Both the position numbers and the translations under genes were made by a program. This document shows, piece after piece, positions 26,355 through 33,246 of a DNA stretch of 64,000 bases; the first letter of the stretch is position 1, and every line of letters starts with the position of its first letter. This DNA comes from Streptomyces daqingensis (GTDB taxonomy: Bacteria; Actinomycetota; Actinomycetes; Streptomycetales; Streptomycetaceae). The notes beneath the pieces are model-generated. The model made no database searches. It was not told the origin of the DNA and worked only from the letters and a program-made list of their open reading frames with translations. The DNA lies in NCBI RefSeq assembly GCF_014645895.1, contig NZ_BMMP01000023.1, positions 1 through 64,000 on the forward strand. The letters run 5' to 3'.

Positions 26355-27140
26355 ATGCCCGAACTGCCGGACGTCGAAGGCTTCCGGAAGGTGCTCGACT
26401 CCTGCGCCCGCGGACGGCGCATCGCTCGCGTGGAGGTGCACGACGCGGGCGTCCTGCGCGGCGTGAGCACCCGGCGTCTCCGCCGCGACCTGGAGGGCCG
26501 CACCTTCGCGGAGCCCGAGCGGCACGGCAAGTGGCTCCTCGCCCGAACCGACGGTCCCACCGTGCTCCTCCACTTCGGCATGACGGGCGGCCTGCTCTGC
26601 TGCGCCCCGGAGGACGAACTCGCCCCGCACGACCGGGTCACCTTCACGCTCGTCGGCGGCAGGCAGCTCCGCTACCGGGACCAGCGCAAGCTCAAGGGCC
26701 TCTGGCTGGCCGACGAGGCGGCCGTCGCCCGCACCCTGGAGGCCCAGGGCCCCGACGCCGCTTCGGTCGGCCGCGAGGAGTTCGACGAGGCGCTGGCCCG
26801 CAGGCGCGGGACCGTCAAGTCCGGCCTCACCGACCAGTCCGTGCTCGCCGGCATCGGCAACCTCCTCGCCGATGAGATCCTCTGGCGCTCCCGCCTCCAC
26901 CCGGCCCGCCCCGCACGCGACCTCACCGACGGCGAACGGCGGCGCCTCCACACGGAGATGCGCCGCGTCCTCCGCTCCTCGATGAAGGCCGACCGCGTAC
27001 CGCCACGCCCTTCATGGCTGACCGGCCACCGCGACGACGCCGACCCGCGGTGCCCGCGCTGCGGCACGCCGCTCCAGCGGGACCGCGTCGCGGGCCGTGG
27101 CACCGTCTGGTGCCCGCACTGCCAGCCGGCACCCTCCTGA
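26355..27140 (+). CDS. Fpg/Nei-family DNA glycosylase
   Basis: A 261-residue base-excision-repair glycosylase/AP lyase. It begins MPELPDVEG, giving the N-terminal Pro nucleophile and adjacent Glu, and has the conserved beta-turn Lys in ERHGKWLLA. The helix-two-turn-helix is GIGNLLADEILWRSRLHP, and a C-terminal zinc finger is seen as CPRCGTPLQR and CPHC. The start MPELPD (rather than MPELPE) and the segment after it place it outside canonical MutM, closer to the actinobacterial Fpg/Nei-like clade. It appears to be transcribed alone or from the TetR side. Confidence 0.92.
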   Translation: MPELPDVEGFRKVLDSCARGRRIARVEVHDAGVLRGVSTRRLRRDLEGRTFAEPERHGKWLLARTDGPTVLLHFGMTGGLLCCAPEDELAPHDRVTFTLVGGRQLRYRDQRKLKGLWLADEAAVARTLEAQGPDAASVGREEFDEALARRRGTVKSGLTDQSVLAGIGNLLADEILWRSRLHPARPARDLTDGERRRLHTEMRRVLRSSMKADRVPPRPSWLTGHRDDADPRCPRCGTPLQRDRVAGRGTVWCPHCQPAPS

Positions 27141-27286
27141 CGGCACGGCCCCGCAGTCCGGCGAAAGGCACAAAACCGCAGGTAAAAGGCGCTTTCCTCG
27201 CTCCGCACTGGCTGACTCGGTCCGCCTGGTCCAAACTGCCGTAAAAGGGACGAAAGGTGTGTCCGTGTCCGGCGGAGGGACAGCTC

Positions 27287-28516
27287 ATGACTGGAAACAA
27301 GGCCGTTGCCTACATAGAACCCGGCGTCGTCGAGATCGAGAACCTCGACTACCCCGACCTGCGGCTGCACGACGGCCCCGGGGTGGACCCCGCCAACGTC
27401 GGCCGCGACTGCCGGCACGGTGTGATCGTCAAGGTGCTCGCGAGCAACATCTGCGGCAGCGACCAGCACATGGTCCGTGGACGCACCACCGCCCCCTCGG
27501 GCCTCGTGCTCGGCCACGAGATCACCGGCGAGGTGGTCGAGACGGGGCCGGACGTCGAGTACATCCACCAGGGCGACATCGTCTCCGTCCCCTTCAACAT
27601 CGCCTGCGGCCGCTGCCGCAACTGCAAGGAACGCAAGACCGGCATCTGCCTCAACGTCAACCCGGCCCGCCCCGGCTCCGCCTACGGCTACGTCGACATG
27701 GGCGGCTGGGCCGGCGGCCAGGCCGAGTACGTGATGGTCCCGTACGCGGACTTCAACCTGCTCCGCTTCCGCGACCGCGACCAGGCGCTGGACAAGCTCC
27801 TCGACCTGACGATGCTGTCGGACATCTTCCCCACCGGCTACCACGGCTGCGTATCGGCGGGCGTCGGCGTCGGCAGCAGCGTCTACATCGCGGGCGCCGG
27901 ACCGGTCGGACTCGCGGCCGCGGCGGCGGCCCAGCTCCTGGGCGCGGCGGTCGTCATCGTCGGCGACCTCAACGAGGAGCGCCTCGCCCAGGCGCGCAGC
28001 TTCGGCTGCGAGACCGTCGACCTCACGAAGGGCTCCCCCGAGGACCAGATCGATCAGATCCTCGGCGAACCCGAGGTGGACGCGGCAGTGGACGCCGTCG
28101 GATTCGAGGCGAAGGGCCACGGCAAGAACGCCGACGAAGCCCCCGCCACGGTTCTCAACACCGTCATGACGGTGGCCAGGGCGGGCGCCTCCCTCGGCAT
28201 CCCCGGCCTCTACGTCACGGAGGACCCGGGCGGCATCGACAGCGACGCCCAGTCGGGCTCGCTCAAGCTGCGCCTCGGTCTGGGCTGGGCCAAGAGCCAC
28301 AGCTTCACCACGGGCCAGTGCCCCGTCATGAAGTACCACCGCGAACTGGCGATGGCGATCCTCCACGACCGCGTTCAGATCGCCAAGGCGGTCAACGCCC
28401 AGGTCATCTCCCTCGACGAGGCCCCTCGCGGCTACGAGGAGTTCGACAAGGGCGCCAGCCGCAAGTACGTCCTCAACCCCCACGGCGCGCTGGACCGCTT
28501 CAAGAAGGCCGCCTGA
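27287..28516 (+). CDS. fdhA: Glutathione-independent formaldehyde dehydrogenase
   Basis: A 409-residue zinc alcohol-dehydrogenase-family enzyme that oxidises formaldehyde with NAD without glutathione. Catalytic-zinc motif: ICGSDQHMVRG and LGHEITGEVV. Structural-zinc cysteines: CGRCRNCKERKTGIC. Rossmann motif: AGAGPVGLAAAAAA. The long insertion around residues 120-150 and the C-terminal YVLNPHGALDRFKK are typical of the Pseudomonas putida FdhA type. The ATG at 27287 has GCGGAGGGA upstream. A strong hairpin at 28550-28590 follows. Confidence 0.93.
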   Translation: MTGNKAVAYIEPGVVEIENLDYPDLRLHDGPGVDPANVGRDCRHGVIVKVLASNICGSDQHMVRGRTTAPSGLVLGHEITGEVVETGPDVEYIHQGDIVSVPFNIACGRCRNCKERKTGICLNVNPARPGSAYGYVDMGGWAGGQAEYVMVPYADFNLLRFRDRDQALDKLLDLTMLSDIFPTGYHGCVSAGVGVGSSVYIAGAGPVGLAAAAAAQLLGAAVVIVGDLNEERLAQARSFGCETVDLTKGSPEDQIDQILGEPEVDAAVDAVGFEAKGHGKNADEAPATVLNTVMTVARAGASLGIPGLYVTEDPGGIDSDAQSGSLKLRLGLGWAKSHSFTTGQCPVMKYHRELAMAILHDRVQIAKAVNAQVISLDEAPRGYEEFDKGASRKYVLNPHGALDRFKKAA

Positions 28517-28549
28517 CGGGCCTGGGATCCATCGCCGAACACACAGACG

Positions 28550-28590
28550 GGCAGCTCAAGAACCGGGTGTCAGCCGGTTTTTGAGCTGCC
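28550..28590. terminator. 17-bp hairpin terminator
   Basis: Left arm GGCAGCTCAAGAACCGG (28550-28566) pairs with CCGGTTTTTGAGCTGCC (28574-28590) with one G-U pair around a 7-nt loop. It ends the fdhA transcript and, being nearly symmetric, could also stop the convergent small secreted-protein gene at 28614. Confidence 0.88.
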
Positions 28591-28613
28591 GTCGTGGTCT
28601 CTCGCAGTGCCGG

Positions 28614-28913
28614 TCAGATGAGGCCGTTCCCGCCTCCGCCGGAGGCGTCACCGGAGCCGTTCACGTTCCCGTCGTTGTCGATGCCGCAGATGTTCTGCTG
28701 CGCGCGCGAGTCGGCGACGGAGAGGAGGGGGCCGTTGACGGTGATGAGCCCGCCGACCTCCGACGTCGTGGTGTCGCCGTTGGTCTGGTTACAGGTCACT
28801 GTGGTGGCCGGGGGCTGTCCTCCGTCACCTTGGGCGGAGGCGACGCCGGCACCGAGCATGCTGACGCTTCCGACCATGGTCGCCACAAGAGCAGCTTTGC
28901 GAAGCTTGGGCAT
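28614..28913 (-). CDS. Small secreted two-Cys protein, paralog 1
   Basis: A 99-residue exported protein: signal peptide MPKLRKAALVATMVGSVSML ending near GVASA, then a mature part of about 72 residues with two cysteines in VTCNQTNGDT and QQNICGIDND and a Gly/Asn-rich tail. It is the most diverged of five tandem paralogs (28614-31058). It shares their upstream element (28976-29020) but not their terminator hairpin. Mature parts rich in Asn, Gln, Thr and Gly with a probable disulfide suggest an extracellular or surface structural role. Not a chaplin or rodlin by sequence; function unknown. Confidence 0.82.
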   Translation of the reverse strand: MPKLRKAALVATMVGSVSMLGAGVASAQGDGGQPPATTVTCNQTNGDTTTSEVGGLITVNGPLLSVADSRAQQNICGIDNDGNVNGSGDASGGGGNGLI

Positions 28914-28975
28914 TCCATCTCCACTTCCATGAGGATGTCACGCGACCGGTAATTGGTCGCATATTGACGGTGGCA

Positions 28976-29020
28976 AACGATATTCCTGGTAATCGACTAT
29001 TAAGCCGTGCAACACGCCGT
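28976..29020 (-). promoter_or_regulatory. Shared upstream element of paralog 1
   Basis: On the + strand AACGATATT (28976-28984) and GCAACACGCCGT (29009-29020), separated by 24 bp. The same pair occurs at nearly the same distance upstream of all five paralogs, the GCAACACGC part lying 96 bp upstream of this start. Read in the gene direction it is ACGGCGTGTTGC then AATATCGTT. Confidence 0.7.
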
Positions 29021-29085
29021 TCTGTTCTGATCCGCAGCACGCCGCTATCGGGCCGGCCGATGGCTGTGGCTGAGTGACAGAACGG

Positions 29086-29131
29086 AACACCTCAGGGACC
29101 GGGCCTGGAGGCCCGGTCCCTGAGGTGTTCT
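29086..29131. terminator. 21-bp perfect hairpin after paralog 2
   Basis: Perfect 21-bp stem with a TGGA loop; core of the stem AGGGACCGGGCC / GGCCCGGTCCCT. It lies just past the stop of the paralog at 29145-29459 and is the first of four very similar hairpins, one after each of paralogs 2 to 5. Confidence 0.9.
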
Positions 29132-29144
29132 GACGAGGTGGTTC

Positions 29145-29459
29145 TCAGGCGAGCACGGCTGCGCCGGTCGCGTCCCCGCCCTCGGCGGTGCCGGCGGTGT
29201 TGGTGTTGTCCTCGATGCCGATGCCGCAGTTGTTCTGCTGCGCGCGGGCGTCAGCGTTTCCGGAGCCGCCGGTGAGATCGGTGAGTGCGGGGGCGTCGAC
29301 GTCGCCGCTCTCGACTGTGTCGCCGTTCGTCTGAGAGCAGGCGACGGTCGGGAGCTCCACCGGGGGCTCCGAGCCGCCGGCAGCCGCGACACCGGCACCG
29401 AGCATGCCGACGCTGCCGACCATGGCGGCCACTACGGCAGCTTCGCGAAGCTTGCGCAT
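29145..29459 (-). CDS. Small secreted two-Cys protein, paralog 2
   Basis: A 104-residue exported protein. The signal peptide starts MRKLREAAVVAAMVGSVGML and ends near GVAAA. The mature part has two cysteines, VACSQTNGDT and QQNNCGIGIE, followed by DNTNTAGTAEGGDATGA. Same family as its four neighbours. It has its own shared-type promoter element and a perfect hairpin terminator, so it is a separate transcription unit rather than part of an operon. Confidence 0.87.
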   Translation of the reverse strand: MRKLREAAVVAAMVGSVGMLGAGVAAAGGSEPPVELPTVACSQTNGDTVESGDVDAPALTDLTGGSGNADARAQQNNCGIGIEDNTNTAGTAEGGDATGAAVLA

Positions 29460-29521
29460 TTGATCTCCACTTCCCTGAGGCTTGACACGGTCAGTGATGG
29501 ACCGCTTTGAGACAATGAGAA

Positions 29522-29565
29522 ACGGTATTGCACGGAATCATGCTTTCCATCTGCAACACGCCGTT
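29522..29565 (-). promoter_or_regulatory. Shared upstream element of paralog 2
   Basis: AACGGTATT (29522-29530) and GCAACACGCCGT (29554-29565) on the + strand, 23 bp apart, the latter 95 bp upstream of the start codon of paralog 2. It matches the pair found upstream of the other four paralogs. Confidence 0.7.
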
Positions 29566-29628
29566 TCATCCCGGATCAATGTTTATTCAGCGAGCGGTGA
29601 CCGCCGTGACGGTCTTTCGGGCCACGCA

Positions 29629-29660
29629 TCAGGGACCGGGCCCGCGGGCCCGGTCCCTGA
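29629..29660. terminator. Hairpin after paralog 3
   Basis: TCAGGGACCGGGCCC and GGGCCCGGTCCCTGA around a 2-nt loop, just past the stop of the paralog at 29682-29981. Same stem core as the hairpins at 29086, 30162 and 30697. Confidence 0.88.
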
Positions 29661-29681
29661 GATGTTCCGACGAGGCCGAAA

Positions 29682-29981
29682 TCAGGCGCCGAGGAGGCCT
29701 TCAGCCGTTCCGCCGGTGGCGTCGCCGGCGGTGTTGGTGTTGTTCTCGATGTCGATGCCGCAGTTGTTCTGCTGCGCGCGGGCGTCGGCGTTGCCGGCGC
29801 CGGGGGTGAGCGCAGTGAGGAGGGGGGCGTCGAGGTCGCCCTCCGTGATGGTGTCGCCGTTCGTCTGGTTGCAGGCGATGACCGGGGGCTGTGATCCGCC
29901 GGCGGATGCGACGCCGGCACCGATCATGGTGACGCTGCCGACTACGGCGGCGAGTACGGCAGCTTCGCGAAGCTTGCGCAT
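29682..29981 (-). CDS. Small secreted two-Cys protein, paralog 3
   Basis: A 99-residue exported protein. Signal peptide MRKLREAAVLAAVVGSVTMI to about GVASA; cysteines in IACNQTNGDT and QQNNCGIDIE; tail ENNTNTAGDATGGTAEGLLGA. The ATG at 29981 has GGAG upstream. It is nearly identical to paralog 4 from the promoter element through the signal peptide, implying a recent duplication of the whole unit. Function unknown; see paralog 1 for the family description. Confidence 0.87.
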   Translation of the reverse strand: MRKLREAAVLAAVVGSVTMIGAGVASAGGSQPPVIACNQTNGDTITEGDLDAPLLTALTPGAGNADARAQQNNCGIDIENNTNTAGDATGGTAEGLLGA

Positions 29982-30040
29982 GTGATCTCCACTTTCGTGA
30001 GGGCTCGACGCGACCAGTAGGTGATCGCATATAGCAGGGA

Positions 30041-30084
30041 CACGATATTTACCGTGTTGCGGCTTTTCGGCAGCAACACGCTGC
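30041..30084 (-). promoter_or_regulatory. Shared upstream element of paralog 3
   Basis: CACGATATT (30041-30049) and GCAACACGCTGC (30073-30084), 23 bp apart, 92 bp upstream of the start codon. In this copy GTGTTGC and GCAACAC also form a 7-bp inverted repeat. Confidence 0.7.
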
Positions 30085-30161
30085 TTCCCTGAGATAGAGC
30101 ACCTTGGTCGGATTGTCGGGTGCTGCTTTTGACCGGCTTTGTGTAGCGGCTCGGACATGTT

Positions 30162-30192
30162 TCAGGGACCGGGCCTGAGGCCCGGTCCCTGA
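30162..30192. terminator. Hairpin after paralog 4
   Basis: TCAGGGACCGGGCC and GGCCCGGTCCCTGA around a TGA loop, just past the stop of the paralog at 30214-30516. Confidence 0.88.
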
Positions 30193-30213
30193 GGTGTTCC
30201 GACGAGGTGGTTA

Positions 30214-30516
30214 TTAGGCGAGGACGCCGGCGCCGGTCGCGTCGCCACCCTCGGCGTCACCGGCGGTGTTGGTGTTCCCCTCGATGCCGATGCCGCAGTT
30301 GTTCTGCTGCGCGCGGGCATCGGCATTGCCGGCGCCACCGGTCAGTGCGCCGAGGGCGGGGGCGTCGAGGTCGCCCTGCGTGATGGTGTCGCCGTTGGTC
30401 TGGTTGCAGGCGATGATGGGGGGCTGTGATCCGCCGGCGGATGCGACGCCGGCGCCGAGCATGGTGACGCTGCCGACCACGGCGGCGAGTACGGCAGCTT
30501 CGCGAAGCTTGCGCAT
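30214..30516 (-). CDS. Small secreted two-Cys protein, paralog 4
   Basis: A 100-residue exported protein. Signal peptide MRKLREAAVLAAVVGSVTML to about GVASA; cysteines in IACNQTNGDT and QQNNCGIGIE; tail GNTNTAGDAEGGDATGAGVLA. Promoter, leader and signal peptide are almost identical to those of paralog 3. GGAG lies upstream of the ATG at 30516. Function unknown. Confidence 0.87.
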   Translation of the reverse strand: MRKLREAAVLAAVVGSVTMLGAGVASAGGSQPPIIACNQTNGDTITQGDLDAPALGALTGGAGNADARAQQNNCGIGIEGNTNTAGDAEGGDATGAGVLA

Positions 30517-30576
30517 TGTGATCTCCACTTTCGTGAGGGCTCGACGCGACCAGTAGGTGATCGCATATAGCAGGGA

Positions 30577-30620
30577 CACGATATTTGCCGTGTTGCGGCT
30601 TTTCAGTAGCAACACGCTGT
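30577..30620 (-). promoter_or_regulatory. Shared upstream element of paralog 4
   Basis: CACGATATT (30577-30585) and GCAACACGCTGT (30609-30620), 23 bp apart, 93 bp upstream of the start codon; includes the GTGTTGC/GCAACAC inverted repeat. Confidence 0.7.
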
Positions 30621-30696
30621 CTTGATGCTAGAGATCCGCATAGTCGGGATTGCCGGGTGCGATTCCGTCGGCTTCGCGTCTCGGCTCGGGCATGCT

Positions 30697-30728
30697 TCAG
30701 GGACCGGGCCTGGAGGCCCGGTCCCTGA
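30697..30728. terminator. Hairpin after paralog 5
   Basis: TCAGGGACCGGGCC and GGCCCGGTCCCTGA around a TGGA loop, just past the stop of the paralog at 30750-31058. Confidence 0.88.
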
Positions 30729-30749
30729 GGTGTTCCGACGAGATCGTCG

Positions 30750-31058
30750 TCAGCCGCCGAGGACGCCGGCGCCGGTCGCGTCGCCGCCAGTGGCGTCACC
30801 GGCGGTGTTGGTGTTGTTCTCGATGCCGATGCCGCAGTTGTTCTGCTGCGCACGGGAGTCGGCGTTGCCGCTGCCGGGGGTGAGCGCAGTGAGGGCGGGG
30901 GCGTCGACGTCGCCCGACGTGATGGTGTCGCCGTTCGTCTGGGTGCAGGCCACGATCGTGGGCGGCTCCCAGCCACCGGCGGTTGCGACGCCGGCACCGA
31001 GCATGCTGACGCTGCCGACCATGGCGGCGAGTACGGCAGCTCCGCGAAGCTTGCGCAT
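30750..31058 (-). CDS. Small secreted two-Cys protein, paralog 5
   Basis: A 102-residue exported protein. Signal peptide MRKLRGAAVLAAMVGSVSML to about GVATA; cysteines in VACTQTNGDT and QQNNCGIGIE; tail NNTNTAGDATGGDATGAGVLGG. It is the outermost copy of the array; its upstream element at 31121-31163 is shared with the others, though here the flanking inverted repeat is TTGGAGG/CCTCCAA. Function unknown. Confidence 0.87.
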   Translation of the reverse strand: MRKLRGAAVLAAMVGSVSMLGAGVATAGGWEPPTIVACTQTNGDTITSGDVDAPALTALTPGSGNADSRAQQNNCGIGIENNTNTAGDATGGDATGAGVLGG

Positions 31059-31120
31059 GTGATCTCCACTTTCTGAGGGCTTGGATGCGATCAGTGACCG
31101 ACCGCGTGTACGCAGTTACA

Positions 31121-31163
31121 CACGGTATTGGAGGAGTTGCGCATTTCACCTCCAACACGCCGT
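31121..31163 (-). promoter_or_regulatory. Shared upstream element of paralog 5
   Basis: CACGGTATT (31121-31129) and CCAACACGCCGT (31152-31163), 22 bp apart, 94 bp upstream of the start codon. It completes the set of five. Confidence 0.7.
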
Positions 31164-31718
31164 CGTCACTGACCGAGGGGCAGGCGGACGTCACAGGTCG
31201 CGAGCAGGGCGCTCCTTCGCACTCGGTCCGGGGTGCCCCGGTTCCGGTGTCGACGGGGAGTTGCGACAGGCGGGTCAGCGGCATGGGGGTCGGGCGGGCG
31301 TCGCAGGCGTCCGGAAGGGCCACCGTCCGGACGCCGTGCGTTCCGGAGCCGGACTACTTCCGCCCCGAGTGCGGTGCGTGAGCGCGGGGATCCAATCGAC
31401 GGCGTACTGCGTCTGCTCCTGCGGCATTTCGGCCTGCGCCGGCTTGGTGCGGGCTGTGGAACTTGCAGTGCACCGCGGCACGCTCACGCCATGAACTGCC
31501 AGCGGTTCGACGCCTGTCCACGGCCGGTCGGCGGCCTGGCCAGGAGGCGACGGGTGATCGCAGCGGCCATCCAAGTGTTGAGATCGCTGACGGGCGCGCG
31601 ATGTTCGAGCAGAGAGCCGGCCTCGCGAGGTCAGTGGACGTGAGTCCGCGCTCGTCCGGTCCTGGCTATTGACGCCGGTCCGGTCGATCGCTTGCCCTGA
31701 ATGAGACCGGGCGGGCAT
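31164..31718. other. Intergenic region, no supported gene
   Basis: About 555 bp between the secreted-protein array and vapC. Open frames exist on both strands but none has a good start, domain or conserved-looking sequence. It may be decayed DNA at the edge of a variable region; no specific remnant could be named. Confidence 0.45.
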
Positions 31719-32141
31719 TCACTTACCGGCGGCGGGGCCGTACCACTGCATGGCTTGGCCGGTGACGGCGGCGATGCAGTCGAAGTCGTGATCGCGGTGC
31801 AGGAGGGTCAGGCCCTGGAGCTCCGCGGTGGCGGCAACGACGAGGTCCACCGCTCCCGCGCTGCGGTGCTGACCGCGCTGGGTCAGCAGTTCCTGGACTT
31901 CCCACGCGCGGCCGTAGGCGCGGTCGTCGACGGGCGCCCAGCCGAAGAGCAGTCGCATGTCCTCGATGCCACGCGCTCGGTCCGCGGCAGACCGGGCGCT
32001 GTAGAAGAACTCCAGCTCGGTCACGGGACAGGTTGCGATGAGGCCGGCCGTGGCAGCCTGGTCCCATCCGTACTGGTCGGCGTCGGTACGGAGAAAGCGG
32101 GCGAGCGCACTGGTGTCGATCAGGAACTGCGCCGCGCTCAC
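31719..32141 (-). CDS. vapC: PIN-domain toxin (VapC family)
   Basis: A 140-residue PIN-domain ribonuclease. The acidic metal site is visible: FLIDTSALARFL (first Asp), VTELEFFYSARS (Glu), then AVDLVVAATAE and HRDHDFDCIA (later Asp residues). VapC toxins cut specific tRNAs or rRNA and are neutralised by VapB. Its start overlaps the stop of the upstream vapB by 4 bp. It lies next to decayed DNA and the tRNA-linked island, a usual setting for such mobile modules. Confidence 0.9.
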   Translation of the reverse strand: MSAAQFLIDTSALARFLRTDADQYGWDQAATAGLIATCPVTELEFFYSARSAADRARGIEDMRLLFGWAPVDDRAYGRAWEVQELLTQRGQHRSAGAVDLVVAATAELQGLTLLHRDHDFDCIAAVTGQAMQWYGPAAGK

Positions 32142-32353
32142 CGCCGGTAGTCCCTCTTGTCTTCGAACAGGTCCAGATCGAAGTCGCCCTCGTCCGCTGA
32201 AGCCCGCAGTCGCGTGAGGGCGAGTGCTCGGCGGCGGTTCTCGAGCACCTCACGCAGAGCGGTGTTGACCGTCTCCTTCTTGCTGCCGGTGCCCAGGGCC
32301 TGAGCCACGTCGGCCAAGAGCTCGTCATCCAGGTCGATCACTGTTCGACTCAT
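32138..32353 (-). CDS. vapB: VapB-type antitoxin
   Basis: A 71-residue antitoxin starting MSRTVIDLDDELLADVAQAL, the type II Arc/MetJ-like (VapB) ribbon-helix-helix N-terminus, with the GTGSKKETVNTALREVLENR helix after it and an acidic C-terminal segment (DEGDFDLDLFEDKRDYRR) that would bind the toxin. The ATG at 32353 has a perfect AGGAGG upstream, preferable to the longer frame. It is first in the vapBC operon and probably represses its own promoter. Confidence 0.92.
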   Translation of the reverse strand: MSRTVIDLDDELLADVAQALGTGSKKETVNTALREVLENRRRALALTRLRASADEGDFDLDLFEDKRDYRR

Positions 32354-32368
32354 ACTCGCACCTCCTTG

Positions 32369-32395
32369 GATATCAATTATGGCAGCAAGTATATC
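32369..32395 (-). promoter_or_regulatory. vapBC promoter/operator candidate
   Basis: An AT-rich segment with short inverted arms GATAT and ATATC 17 bp apart, 16-42 bp upstream of vapB. On the minus strand it also contains CATAAT, a good -10 match. Autorepression by the VapBC complex at such a site is typical of the family. Confidence 0.4.
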
Positions 32396-32562
32396 TCGAT
32401 GGATGTCGGGCGAGCTGATCAAACGCGGGATCCGAGGAGCCGATGAGCGTCCGGCCGTCCTGATGCAGATCCGGCGGGCCTGCGACCGGGTCGATTCCCG
32501 GGTTGCCCAGTTCCCGGCCCGGCGACGCCCGGGCCGGTGGATTGCCCGGAACCTCTACAAGT

Positions 32563-32712
32563 GATCGGCAGTGGTCCCGTCTCGGTGAACTGTGCGAAAT
32601 CCAAGCCGGGCCCTCTCCGCCCCTGCTGCCGGAGCAGACCGCCGAAGGAGACCTACGACCAGCGGGTGAGATACCGGTTGTGCAACCCGAGCATCTGCGC
32701 GATCGCCGGGTC
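32563..32712 (+). pseudogene. Fragment resembling HsdS/N-6 methylase target domain
   Basis: Fifty residues read RLGELCEIQAGPSPPLL and later IPVVQPEHLRDRRV, a pattern I recognise from the target-recognition part of actinobacterial type I restriction specificity or N-6 DNA methylase proteins (RLGDLCEIQAGPS...PxxLRDRRI). There is no domain on either side and no ribosome binding site, so it would be a remnant of a larger gene. Recognition is from memory of the pattern; identity is uncertain. Confidence 0.35.
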
Positions 32713-32943
32713 GCCGTGCTCGCGATACGGCCGTTCGCTATGACGCGGCCCAGAGGATGCGGCGCTTCGCCCTTGGTGGCCGTTCTGTTCTCCGTCGTTG
32801 TCGCGCCGGCCGCTTTCATCTTGCAGACACGCACCGGAACGAGAGCGGCCGGGGCCGCTCTCGTGGCAGGTTGAGCGTTCGCCAGTGCGGTGCTCCTGAA
32901 TCCTGCCGATCACTGCGGCATCGCTGTTCGAGAAGCACCAACG

Positions 32944-32980
32944 ACGAAGGCCCCGACCGCAGTTGGGTCGGGGCCTTCGT
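32944..32980. terminator. Displaced copy of tRNA-Ser terminator
   Basis: Perfect 15-bp stem ACGAAGGCCCCGACC / GGTCGGGGCCTTCGT with a 7-nt loop. It is the counterpart of the hairpin downstream of the intact tRNA-Ser gene (41317-41354), carried to the far end of the island together with the tRNA 3' fragment. Confidence 0.85.
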
Positions 32981-33053
32981 GACAGCCCGGTGGGGCTGGG
33001 CGGAGGATACGAGATTCGAACTCGTGAGGGGTCGCCCCCAACGCGCTTTCCAA
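32967..33053. repeat. Left direct repeat (att) of island
   Basis: An 87-bp sequence matching 41341-41427 with three mismatches. It comprises the right arm of the terminator, the spacer and the 3' 53 nt of tRNA-Ser, and the match stops exactly at the anticodon (TTCCAA on the + strand). Direct repeats of a tRNA 3' part at both ends are the footprint of site-specific integration. Confidence 0.9.
33001..33053 (-). pseudogene. tRNA-Ser 3' fragment
   Basis: The 3' 53 nt of a tRNA-Ser (anticodon arm 3' half, variable arm, T arm, acceptor 3' strand) without any 5' half: the sequence beyond 33053 departs from the tRNA. It is not a functional tRNA. It is presumably the original chromosomal 3' end displaced when the island entered. 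Confidence 0.88.
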
Positions 33054-33246
33054 ATGTTCGTCCTGGGATCCGGGGGAGAGCGGGGTCGTTCTGAACTGGA
33101 CTCCGCGGGTGGGGTACGCGGCGCATGGACACCCTTGTACGGAGGTGAATGCAACCAGCGCTGCAACCACGGAGTTGGAGCCATCGGATGCGAGCAGCGG
33201 TTCCCTCTCGACCGGCTACAGCCGGAGCACCCTCGCCTCCGGTGCT

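Noticed and set aside
28614..31058. Chaplin or rodlin genes
   Set aside because: The small size and signal peptides fit, but the chaplin core with its GNTC-type sequence and rodlin motifs are absent.
28614..31163. CRISPR-like or satellite array because hairpins recur every roughly 535 bp
   Set aside because: The recurring hairpins are terminators of separate paralogous genes; the units are whole gene copies, not short repeats with unique spacers, and no cas gene is present.
31275..31718. A 147-codon minus-strand gene before vapC
   Set aside because: No ribosome binding site, Arg/Pro/Ser/Thr-rich composition and no recognisable domain; overlapped by equally open frames on the other strand.
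33001..33053. A second functional tRNA-Ser gene
   Set aside because: Only the 3' 53 nt match; the 5' acceptor strand, D arm and 5' half of the anticodon stem are missing, so it cannot fold as a tRNA.
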